Source of the DNA: Clostridia bacterium
GTDB lineage: Bacteria > Bacillota > Clostridia > Oscillospirales > CAG-272
DNA length: 9,804 nt
Direction of reading: 5' to 3'
NCBI GenBank assembly: GCA_017631215.1
Contig: JAGBTR010000088.1
Coordinates: 1 to 9,804, forward strand
Shown here: positions 1 to 5,064 of the stretch, piece after piece
Layout: each line of letters begins with the position of its first letter
How positions within the stretch are numbered: the first letter of the stretch is position 1
Position numbers and translations under genes: made by a program
The notes under the pieces: generated by a model
What the model was told of the DNA's origin: nothing
Databases searched by the model: none
Seen by the model: only the letters and a program-made list of their open reading frames with translations

Positions 1-95
1 AATGCTCTTGGCAAGACTACCATTATTTGATCTCTTTACAATACAAGGCTTTTATGGTAAAGAGATCAAATAATGGTAGTCTTGCCAAGAGCATT
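1..95. repeat. Perfect 39-bp inverted repeat with 17-nt loop
   Basis: Bases 1-39 are the exact reverse complement of 57-95, separated by a 17-nt loop (40-56). The left arm begins at the very first base, so the repeat may continue outside the window. No T-run follows either arm, so it does not look like an intrinsic terminator. The right arm lies inside an open reading frame that ends at 161. A perfect fold-back flush with a sequence end is also what a contig-end fold-back or chimeric join looks like, so an assembly artefact is a serious alternative to a biological palindrome. The repeat itself is certain; its meaning is not. Confidence 0.9.
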
Positions 96-161
96 CGAGA
101 TAACATATCGGATGCGAGATCACTTTGTAAACAATTTATGAAGATTAAAGAGAAAGATTAA
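54..161 (+). CDS. Possible C-terminal remnant of an unknown protein
   Basis: A frame open from the window edge (codons from base 3) ends at TAA 159-161. From the ATG at 54 it reads 35 residues, with a polar, basic tail (NNGSLAKSIRDN near the start and KIKEKD at the end) that looks protein-like. It is AT-rich compared with the genes further right. The first half of the frame lies inside the inverted repeat, so the true upstream part of the gene may be missing or replaced by the fold-back. There is no convincing ribosome site before the ATG. I do not recognise the family; it may be the 3' end of a longer gene or not a gene at all. Confidence 0.25.
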   Translation: MVKRSNNGSLAKSIRDNISDARSLCKQFMKIKEKD

Positions 162-280
162 AATTCATGGCTGAAAAGGGCGGAAGACTCGGAGTTTGTC
201 ACGCGGATTTTGTCGATTTCTTGGGCAATCCTTCTTTTTTCTTGTTGAAAACCACCTAAAAACGAACAAAACTGCTGTTT

Positions 281-308
281 TTGACCCGTTTAAACTTTGT
301 GTTATAAT
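281..308 (+). promoter_or_regulatory. Sigma-A type promoter for the 77-aa gene
   Basis: TTGACC at 281-286 and TATAAT at 303-308 with a 16-nt spacer. This is near consensus and lies about 60 nt before the start codon at 371. The 162-370 spacer is otherwise AT-rich with no supported gene. Confidence 0.75.
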
Positions 309-370
309 GAGTTTGGGGAAATTTACCAGTGATTTTACCCGAGTAGAATTCAATCATAGGAGTACACATT

Positions 371-604
371 ATGACTACCATCGACCGCGTCCCACAGACC
401 TTTGCCACTGTCCGTTACCGCTTGCTTCGCGTTCGTGTCCGTGGTGAAGAGCTCTATCTGATCTCTGTCCGCCTTGGAAGCGAGCGCTGTACGGCGATTT
501 TGCCGGCAACGTCCCTTGCACAGGCGAGAGCCTTTTACCGTGCGATCCGTGACGGTCTTGTCACGCCGTGCACGCTTTCCGATGTCGTATCCGAGCTTAT
601 TTGA
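371..604 (+). CDS. DUF6514-like small protein (77 aa)
   Basis: A short soluble protein of unknown function. The start is supported by AGGAG at 358-362, 8 nt before ATG, and by a near-consensus promoter at 281-308. The sequence begins with a basic strand-rich part (RYRLLRVRVRGEELYLISV, about residues 16-34) and continues through an Ala/Arg helix to a C-terminal TPCTLSDVVSELI. That order resembles the small clostridial DUF6514 proteins as I remember them: a strand-forming 'Y.i.v' part and an acidic '..L.DV.EDFL' end. The match is by eye only and the family call is tentative. There is no signal peptide or membrane segment. The gene stands alone, because prs downstream has its own promoter. Confidence 0.65.
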   Translation: MTTIDRVPQTFATVRYRLLRVRVRGEELYLISVRLGSERCTAILPATSLAQARAFYRAIRDGLVTPCTLSDVVSELI

Positions 605-607
605 ACG

Positions 608-640
608 GTTTCGCCTTTTTTTGGCATTTTTTTGCGAAAC
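608..640 (+). terminator. Weak terminator-like hairpin after the 77-aa gene
   Basis: GTTTCGC (608-614) pairs with GCGAAAC (634-640) around a T-rich 19-nt loop, 3 nt after the stop codon. No U-run follows the closed stem. Within the loop, a short GCC/GGC pairing followed by ATTTTTTT could act instead. Placement fits a terminator, but the structure is weak. Confidence 0.35.
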
Positions 641-642
641 AC

Positions 643-671
643 TTTACATTTTGCTAAAGTTGTGCTATAAT
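643..671 (+). promoter_or_regulatory. Extended -10 sigma-A promoter for prs
   Basis: TTTACA at 643-648, a 17-nt spacer, then TATAAT at 666-671, with TGC directly before the -10 box (extended -10). It lies about 75 nt before the chosen prs start and is the best promoter match in the window. Confidence 0.8.
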
Positions 672-745
672 GAGGTGCAATCGAGATGGGAGGCGCTTGC
701 CTTTCACTCAAAAAGAATATGACAAACCGAAGAGGAGTACATGGT

Positions 746-1879
746 ATGAAGGAATCAGTATACGCTCAGCTTAGCGTCATTTATATGAAGGGATGCGAGA
801 AGTTCGCCGAGCAGGTGGACGCGTATCTCAAGGAGTGGCGTAGACAGGATGGGGAGGACACCTACCTCGCTCGCGTGGATTGTCCCAGATTTGGAACGGG
901 TGAGGCAAAGGGTATGCTTTATTCCTCCATGCGAGGCAACGATGTCTACATCATCTGCGATATTTTCAATTACAGCGTGACCTACAAGATGTACGGTCAA
1001 GAGGTCCCGATGAGCCCCGACGATCACTACGCCGATCTGAAGCGTATCATTGCTGCCATTGGCGGTAAGGCAAGACGTATCACCGTCATCATGCCTATGC
1101 TGTACGAGGGCCGTCAGCACAAGCGTTCCTCGCGCGAGTCTCTTGACTGCGCAATTATGCTGCAGGAGCTCATCCATATGGGCGTATCGGATATCCTGAC
1201 CTTTGACGCACACGATGCGCGTATCTGCAACGCCGTGCCGCTCAACGGCTTCGATAACATCCAGCCCACCTACCAGATGATCAAGGCGCTCGTCCGCTCT
1301 TATCCCGATATCGAGCTTGAGAAGGATCACCTGATGATGATCTCGCCCGACGAGGGTGCTATGCAGCGCTCGATGTACTATTCCTCCATCCTCGGTCTGG
1401 ATATCGGTATGTTCTACAAGCGCCGCAATTACTCTGTTGTCATCAACGGCAGAAACCCCATCGAGGCACACGAGTATCTCGGTCGCAGCGTCAAGGGCAA
1501 GGACGTCATCATCGTTGACGATATGATCGCCTCGGGCGAGTCGCTTATCGACGTCGCGCTCCAGCTCAAGGAGAAGGGCGCAAAGCGCATCTTCAACTTC
1601 TGCACCTTCGGTCTGTTCACCGACGGCTTCGATAAGTTCGATAAGGCATACGCGGACGGCGTGATCGATAAGATCTTCACGACCAACCTCGTCTACCGCC
1701 GCCCCGAGCTGGCTGACAAGCCCTGGTACTGCGAGGTCAATATGTGTAAGTACGTCGCGTACCTGATCGACACGCTCAACCACGATCGCACCATCAGCGG
1801 TCTGCTCGATCCCGTCAAGCGCATCCATACGCTGCTGGATAAGCACAAGGCAACGCTCACCGAAAAGAAGAGCAACTAA
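746..1879 (+). CDS. prs: Ribose-phosphate pyrophosphokinase (PRPP synthetase)
   Basis: Cytoplasmic enzyme that transfers pyrophosphate from ATP to ribose 5-phosphate, giving PRPP for purine, pyrimidine, histidine, tryptophan and NAD synthesis. At 377 aa it is longer than the usual 310-320 aa form and belongs by eye to the divergent clostridial type. Visible landmarks: a flexible-loop equivalent MLYEGRQHKRSSRE (about 118-131), the metal/active-site stretch DILTFDAHDARI (149-160) and a PRPP-binding loop VIIVDDMIASGES (254-266). That loop reads DDMIASGES where classical Prs has DDMIDTAGT. The start at 746 is chosen because AGAGGAG (731-737) lies 8 nt upstream; in-frame ATGs at 686 and 719 lack such a site. 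The gene is monocistronic between its own promoter and the hairpin at 1898-1927. Enzyme call confident; the paralogue or subclass is less so. Confidence 0.9.
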   Translation: MKESVYAQLSVIYMKGCEKFAEQVDAYLKEWRRQDGEDTYLARVDCPRFGTGEAKGMLYSSMRGNDVYIICDIFNYSVTYKMYGQEVPMSPDDHYADLKRIIAAIGGKARRITVIMPMLYEGRQHKRSSRESLDCAIMLQELIHMGVSDILTFDAHDARICNAVPLNGFDNIQPTYQMIKALVRSYPDIELEKDHLMMISPDEGAMQRSMYYSSILGLDIGMFYKRRNYSVVINGRNPIEAHEYLGRSVKGKDVIIVDDMIASGESLIDVALQLKEKGAKRIFNFCTFGLFTDGFDKFDKAYADGVIDKIFTTNLVYRRPELADKPWYCEVNMCKYVAYLIDTLNHDRTISGLLDPVKRIHTLLDKHKATLTEKKSN

Positions 1880-1897
1880 TAACGAACGAACAAAAGT

Positions 1898-1927
1898 GCG
1901 GTCGGCAAGCAAATGCTTGCCGACCGC
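1898..1927. terminator. Bidirectional intrinsic terminator between prs and the sigma gene
   Basis: A perfect 13-bp GC-rich stem (1898-1910 with 1915-1927) closed by the 4-nt loop AAAT. It is followed on the plus strand by TTGTTGTTTG and on the minus strand by ACTTTTGTTCG. It lies 18 nt past the prs stop and 14 nt past the sigma-gene stop, so it can serve both convergent genes. Confidence 0.85.
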
Positions 1928-1941
1928 TTGTTGTTTGTCGG

Positions 1942-2337
1942 TCATTCTGCCGATATGTCACGGAGTGTACTTTGTAAATATTCCGATGAAGTGATGAAAC
2001 TGTAGACCCATTCGGGGTCGCCTACATTGTCGCCCCAAAGATCGTAGAATACGATATACTCGCCGCGCCGCTTTTGTGCCAAGTGATGATGATAACGCTT
2101 GATAGCCAGGTTTCTTGTGATCTTGGCGAGAAATGCCGAAAAGATGTTCGGGCGGGTCGGCGGTATCTCGTTCCACACGGTAAGATAGGTGTCATTGACA
2201 CATTCCTCCGCGTCCTCGTCGGAGCGTAGGATGCGGTAGGCGAGCGCGTGACAAAAGCGTCCGTATCTGCGCTCGGTCTGCTTGATCGCATCCTCGCTTC
2301 GCGCCCAATACAGCTCGATCAGCTGCTTATCGGTCAT
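1942..2337 (-). CDS. Sigma-70 region 2 protein lacking region 4
   Basis: Resembles the small sigma-70 family factors common in Clostridia, whose region 2 binds core RNA polymerase and the -10 element. Counted from the chosen ATG (131 aa), residues 1-12 carry the typical opening MTDKQLIELYW. Region 2 then follows at about 20-85, with LAYRILRSDEDAEECVNDTY (32-51) and the region 2.3-2.4 stretch FLAKITRNLAIKRYHH. Relatives are usually about 165-190 aa and carry a C-terminal region 4 helix-turn-helix for the -35 element. Here the protein ends after an unusual tail (GEYIVFYDLWGDNVGDPEW and about 20 more residues) and region 4 is absent. Only 14 nt separate the stop from the terminator stem, so region 4 is not hidden in another frame. 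ATG at 2337 is preferred because GAGGTGA sits just upstream; a GTG at 2346 would add 3 residues. No anti-sigma gene adjoins it. It may be a decaying gene or a region-2-only partner protein. Confidence 0.75.
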   Translation of the reverse strand: MTDKQLIELYWARSEDAIKQTERRYGRFCHALAYRILRSDEDAEECVNDTYLTVWNEIPPTRPNIFSAFLAKITRNLAIKRYHHHLAQKRRGEYIVFYDLWGDNVGDPEWVYSFITSSEYLQSTLRDISAE

Positions 2338-2364
2338 ATCCTTCACCTCGCTCTCTCAAAGGGG

Positions 2365-2404
2365 CCCTTCACCCTATATGACCGCAAAGGAAGGGAAGCG
2401 GTCA
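2365..2404 (-). promoter_or_regulatory. Possible pseudoknot leader of the sigma gene
   Basis: On the minus-strand transcript, TGACCGC (2404-2398) pairs perfectly with GCGGTCA (2385-2379) around a 12-nt pyrimidine loop. The loop contains CCCUUC (2395-2390), which can pair with GAAGGG (2370-2365) just downstream, giving an H-type pseudoknot about 30 nt before the start codon. The octamer GGTGAAGG occurs at 2373-2366 and again over the ribosome site at 2347-2340, so the loop could pair with either copy. The dyad might instead be a DNA operator. No clear promoter was found upstream. Confidence 0.4.
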
Positions 2405-2428
2405 CACCATTCTTGAAAATTCTTGCAA

Positions 2429-2463
2429 AAAGCCCGCCAAGACTTGATGACTCGGCGGGCTTT
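2429..2463 (-). terminator. Intrinsic terminator of the flavodoxin-like gene
   Basis: On the minus strand, AAAGCCCGCC (2463-2454) pairs with GGCGGGCTTT (2438-2429) around a 15-nt loop and runs into TTTTT. It begins 9 nt past the stop of the flavodoxin-like gene. It also shields the sigma gene from read-through. Confidence 0.85.
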
Positions 2464-2471
2464 AGCTGCTA

Positions 2472-2894
2472 TTACTTCAGATTGCAAACGACCTTATTGT
2501 CGATCCAATCGACGACGGCTGCCTGCTCCTCGGGCTTAACTGCCGAGCCGAACAGACCGCACTTGACGTAGAGCACGTCCTCGATGACGTTGGTGCCTGC
2601 GCCCTTCAAGATCTCCTTGACGTTGTTGGCGTAGGTCTCGGTGCCGTCACAGAGCAGCGCGACGTTGGCGGTGCGCTCCTTGGTCAGCTCGATGCAGAAG
2701 CGGCGCAGAGCATCCTCGACGTCGTTCTTGCCCGCGATCGCCAGCACGACGATGCGCTCCTTGTCGCAGGAGTAAGCAGGGGGGACGCAGTCGACCGAGT
2801 TCTGGGTGAGCTCGTACTTCTGCTTGATGGAGTTGGCGATGTTGATCATCTTCTTTTTGTTGGTCGCGTAGAGAGCGCGCATTTTAATTGCCAT
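2472..2894 (-). CDS. Flavodoxin-like domain protein (140 aa), atypical FMN loop
   Basis: Flavodoxins are small cytoplasmic FMN electron carriers with a five-strand alpha/beta fold. The alternation here (strand MRALYAT, helix KKMINIANSIKQKY, strand RIVVLAI, helix DVEDALRRFCIELT, strand NVALLC, helix YANNVKEILKGAG, strand VLYVKCGLF, helix EEQAAVVDWIDNKV) and the 140-aa length fit that fold, as does VPPAYSCDKE (37-46) in the middle loop. The phosphate-binding loop after the first strand, normally T/S-x-T-G-x-T, reads ATNKKKM, so FMN binding is doubtful. Four cysteines are present. The start has AAGGAGGG about 9-10 nt upstream. The gene stands alone with its own terminator and a plausible promoter at 2925-2953. 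The fold call is moderate and the function unknown; it may be a structural relative with another role. Confidence 0.7.
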   Translation of the reverse strand: MAIKMRALYATNKKKMINIANSIKQKYELTQNSVDCVPPAYSCDKERIVVLAIAGKNDVEDALRRFCIELTKERTANVALLCDGTETYANNVKEILKGAGTNVIEDVLYVKCGLFGSAVKPEEQAAVVDWIDNKVVCNLK

Positions 2895-2924
2895 GGGATA
2901 GGACCCTCCTTGTTTTATTGCTTT

Positions 2925-2953
2925 ATTTTAGCACATTTTCCGGCGTTTGAAAA
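2925..2953 (-). promoter_or_regulatory. Likely promoter of the flavodoxin-like gene
   Basis: On the minus strand, TTTTCA (2953-2948), a 17-nt spacer and TAAAAT (2930-2925), with TGC before the -10 box (extended -10). The -35 box is weak. It lies about 30 nt before the start codon. Confidence 0.45.
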
Positions 2954-3117
2954 GACCTTTTTGAAAACTGGGTGTAAGTTTGGTGCTTTTGCCGATTCGT
3001 TGTTACGGAAATTAGGTATTTTGACCAAAAAAGCGTGGAAAATTGCCCGGCAAAGCAGGGGGAAGGGCGATCTTCCAATGATAAAGAGGAGCTTTGTTGG
3101 AATTTGTCGTGATTAGG

Positions 3118-3154
3118 CACAAAAAAGGGCGAAAAAACAAGGCTCTTTTTTGTG
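3118..3154. terminator. A/T-flanked hairpin in the divergent spacer
   Basis: CACAAAAAAGGGC (3118-3130) pairs with GCTCTTTTTTGTG (3142-3154) with a single G-U pair and an 11-nt loop. The short GC core flanked by A and T runs resembles a bidirectional terminator. No supported gene ends next to it, so what it would terminate is unclear. The rest of the 2954-3117 stretch shows no supported gene, only a small GGAAG/CTTCC hairpin at 3061-3076 and a TTGCC-C-GGCAA dyad near 3044. Confidence 0.4.
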
Positions 3155-3164
3155 TAATTCACTA

Positions 3165-3193
3165 TTGAAAAAAAACGAAAAATCGTGTATACT
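3165..3193 (+). promoter_or_regulatory. Sigma-A promoter for the 98-aa membrane protein
   Basis: TTGAAA at 3165-3170, a 17-nt spacer and TATACT at 3188-3193, 42 nt before the start codon at 3236. It could also feed the liv genes by read-through, because no good promoter was found between 3533 and 3711. Confidence 0.75.
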
Positions 3194-3235
3194 AACATTA
3201 TTATATAATTGCTACCGAAACGGAGGCAAGTCACG

Positions 3236-3532
3236 ATGGCACGCAGCACTACACGACAGAATAGCTCTTGTCAGCCGACGAACGCGTCGGTGTTGTCTGC
3301 GCGCGCCAATATGACCGCCACATCTGCGTGCGCGGCGAGATACGGTGTCAACTTAACGGATACTGCTCTGGCAGTGTCCGTTTTTGCGTTTATTTTGTTG
3401 GTTGCGACCATAATTGGCGAAATTTTCATCCCGCTCATTGTAATGACCGCGGTTGCTTTGGTATATCGACTGTACGCCATTTGCCGACTGCGTTACGGTA
3501 CCCGACTTTTTGTAAAGGGGTACGCAATATAG
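3236..3532 (+). CDS. Small membrane protein of unknown function (98 aa)
   Basis: I do not recognise this protein. The first 40 residues are polar, rich in Ser, Thr, Ala and Arg, with two cysteines. Then come two closely spaced hydrophobic stretches (about 43-60 and 63-80) separated by GEIF, which could form a membrane hairpin, and a basic tail (RLRYGTRLFVKGYAI). There is no cleavable signal peptide or lipobox. The start at 3236 is supported by GGAGG at 3222-3226, 9 nt upstream, and by a good promoter at 3165-3193. An earlier in-frame start at 3209 lies before the ribosome site and is less likely. It is the gene immediately before the livJ leader, on the same strand, but its 180-nt distance and the hairpin between them leave a link to the importer unproven. 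Confidence 0.6.
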   Translation: MARSTTRQNSSCQPTNASVLSARANMTATSACAARYGVNLTDTALAVSVFAFILLVATIIGEIFIPLIVMTAVALVYRLYAICRLRYGTRLFVKGYAI

Positions 3533-3537
3533 AAAAT

Positions 3538-3622
3538 CCCATGCACACTTCGTTGCGTTGTGTCCGCTCGCTGACGCGTGCCGACGGTCGCGCAAACGAC
3601 ACTACGGGCGGCTTTGCATGGG
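3538..3622 (+). ncRNA. Candidate structured leader RNA before livJ (three-way junction)
   Basis: Three nested and adjacent stems can form. P1 is CCCATGC (3538-3544) with GCATGGG (3616-3622). P2 is ACAC (3545-3548) with GTGT (3560-3563). P3 is CCGCTCG (3564-3570) with CGGGCGG (3605-3611), with one G-U pair. P2 abuts P1 and P3 with no unpaired base, and only CTTT (3612-3615) closes the junction. Inside P3, CGCG 3575-3578 can pair with 3589-3592, continued by a short GCC/GGU stem. A terminator-like hairpin follows at 3652-3671. The layout resembles a sensor plus switch ahead of a transporter operon, but it matches no riboswitch or T-box I know. A dispersed intergenic repeat is the main alternative. 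Confidence 0.35.
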
Positions 3623-3651
3623 CAAGGTCGCCCTATCTTCATTATGTTTGT

Positions 3652-3672
3652 AAAGAGTGATCGCACTCTTTT
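3652..3672 (+). terminator. Terminator- or attenuator-like hairpin before livJ
   Basis: AAAGAGTG (3652-3659) pairs perfectly with CACTCTTT (3664-3671) around the tetraloop ATCG, ending in a short T-run (3669-3672). It lies 40 nt before the livJ start and 26 nt before its ribosome site. No room for a full promoter remains after it, so it either terminates the upstream gene incompletely or acts as an attenuator in the livJ leader. Confidence 0.55.
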
Positions 3673-3711
3673 CAAAAATAGACATCAATTTTTTCATAAG
3701 GAGAAAAAAGA

Positions 3712-4896
3712 ATGAAAGCATTTCGCAAACTCACCACTCTTGCTCTGGCGTGCCTGATGGTCGTCATGAGCGTCGTAGGACTTGTCTCCTGCGGTAATTC
3801 CAACGCATGGCCTGTTGACGAGGCTACCGGTCTGACCGAGCTCTACATCGGCGGTATCGGCCCGCTGACCGGCGACTACGCGAACTACGGCGAGTCCGTT
3901 AAGCAGGGCGCCGTGCTGGCCGCTGAAGAGATCAACGCCGCAGGCGGTGTCAACGGCTTCAAGCTGATCGTCAATTATGAGGACTCGCAGGGCGCTGCCG
4001 ACTCGGCTGTCTCCGCTTACGGTAAGCATATGGATGACGGTATGAAGGTGTCGCTGGGCGGCGTTCTTTCGGGCGAGACCGCATCGGTCGTCGCTGCAGC
4101 AAAGGATGACGGTATCCTCATTCTGACGCCCTCCGCTTCCTCCGTTGCCGCTATTGACGGTAACGACGCTGCTTTCCGCGTCTGCTTCAGCGATCCCGAT
4201 CAGGGTTATGCCGCAGCACAGTACGTCAGAGACTACAACCTTGGTACCAAGGTCGCTGTCTTCTACGCAAGTGATAACGATTACTGCGTCGGTCTGTATG
4301 AGAGCTTCGCTTCCAAGAAGGATGACTACGGCTTCGAGATCGTAGAGGTTCAGACCTTTGACGATTCCACCAAGACCGATTTCTCCACCCAGATCAACGC
4401 TATCGCCGCATCGGGTGCTGAGGTCGTCTTCGTTCCCATCTACGCCGCAGAGGCTGCTCAGTTCCTCACTCAGGCTGAGGGCAAGCTGGATATCCCCGTG
4501 TTCGGTTGCGATGGCTTCGACGGTCTGCTGACCAAGATCAGCGACGTCTCCGATGCCAACGGCGTTCTGATGCTTACCCCCTTCACGGCTGATTCGCCCG
4601 AGACGAACGTGCAGGCATTCGTTACTGCTTACACGGCAAAGTACAACACCATTCCCGATCAGTTTGCTGCCGATGGCTACGATGCAATCTTTGCGATCAA
4701 GGCCGCTCTTGAGAAGGCAGAGCTGAGCAGCGAGGACGTTGAGAACTTCAACGACCGTATGGTCGCCGCTATCAAGGACATCACCATCGTCGGTACGACC
4801 GGTGAGATGTCTTGGCAGGATGACGGTAACGTTGCTAAGGATGCTAAGCTGATGGAGTTTGTTGACGGTAAGGTCGTGGCCTACGTCGCAAAATAA
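3712..4896 (+). CDS. livJ: Branched-chain amino-acid ABC transporter, substrate-binding lipoprotein
   Basis: Extracellular receptor of a Liv-type (HAAT family) importer, anchored as a lipoprotein; it binds leucine, isoleucine, valine or related amino acids and hands them to LivHM. The signal peptide has a basic start (MKAFRK), a hydrophobic core and the lipobox LVSC with the acylated Cys at residue 27. The type I periplasmic-binding fold shows in GGIGPLTGDYANYG (47-60), QGAVLAAEEINAAGGVNG (65-82), the ligand-loop TPSASS (139-144), DFSTQI (223-228) and AADGYDA (319-325). Its 394 aa are typical. AAGGAG (3698-3703) lies 8 nt before ATG. It leads the cluster livJ-livH-livM-livG-livF, separated from livH by a 168-nt spacer with hairpins, which commonly keeps receptor levels above permease levels. 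Exact ligand cannot be read from the sequence. Confidence 0.92.
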   Translation: MKAFRKLTTLALACLMVVMSVVGLVSCGNSNAWPVDEATGLTELYIGGIGPLTGDYANYGESVKQGAVLAAEEINAAGGVNGFKLIVNYEDSQGAADSAVSAYGKHMDDGMKVSLGGVLSGETASVVAAAKDDGILILTPSASSVAAIDGNDAAFRVCFSDPDQGYAAAQYVRDYNLGTKVAVFYASDNDYCVGLYESFASKKDDYGFEIVEVQTFDDSTKTDFSTQINAIAASGAEVVFVPIYAAEAAQFLTQAEGKLDIPVFGCDGFDGLLTKISDVSDANGVLMLTPFTADSPETNVQAFVTAYTAKYNTIPDQFAADGYDAIFAIKAALEKAELSSEDVENFNDRMVAAIKDITIVGTTGEMSWQDDGNVAKDAKLMEFVDGKVVAYVAK

Positions 4897-4916
4897 TTCC
4901 GCAACCGAGACGAGTA

Positions 4917-4937
4917 GGGGAGTCCTTGTGGCTCCCC
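4917..4937 (+). promoter_or_regulatory. Stable hairpin after livJ
   Basis: GGGGAGTC (4917-4924) pairs with GGCTCCCC (4930-4937), with one G-U pair and a 5-nt loop, 20 nt past the livJ stop. No U-run follows, so it is more likely an mRNA 3'-end stabiliser or a partial terminator than a full stop. Confidence 0.5.
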
Positions 4938-4952
4938 CGCTCCCGTCCATCG

Positions 4953-5008
4953 CTCGCGTGACCCGAGGAGACATTGATATGATATCTCTGCGGGTGACAC
5001 GAGAGACA
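4953..5008 (+). repeat. Combined inverted and direct repeat in the livJ-livH spacer
   Basis: CGTGACCCG (4957-4965) can pair with CGGGT-GA-CACG (4991-5001) with a 2-nt bulge, and GAGA (4968-4971) with TCTC further in, forming a long imperfect hairpin. The same segment reads as an imperfect direct repeat: GTGACCCGAGGAGACA (4958-4973) and GTGACACGAGAGACA (4994-5008). It may be a small intergenic repeat, a protein-binding site or an RNA structure. No gene is supported in the 168-nt spacer. Confidence 0.45.
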
Positions 5009-5064
5009 GCAGGAATACAAGTGAAGGACCCAAACAAAAAACGACAGAAAAAGGAAGGAATGCT

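Noticed and set aside
755..1945. Minus-strand open frame of 396 codons opposite prs
   Set aside because: Covers the whole of prs in antisense and would run through the terminator at 1898-1927; the plus-strand protein has catalytic motifs and a ribosome site.
2910..3116. 68-codon plus-strand frame in the spacer after the flavodoxin-like gene
   Set aside because: Its start lies over the promoter and leader of the minus-strand gene, it has no ribosome site, and the sequence resembles no protein.
3541..3660. 39-codon frame before livJ as a possible attenuator leader peptide, ending inside the 3652-3671 hairpin
   Set aside because: No ribosome site precedes its ATG, and it has no run of Leu, Ile, Val or aromatic codons of the kind attenuator peptides use. 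It is better explained by the structured spacer.
3533..3711. T-box or known riboswitch before livJ
   Set aside because: The conserved T-box sequence (AGGGTGGNACCGCG) is absent, and I could not match the stems to a known class; it is kept only as an unassigned structured leader.
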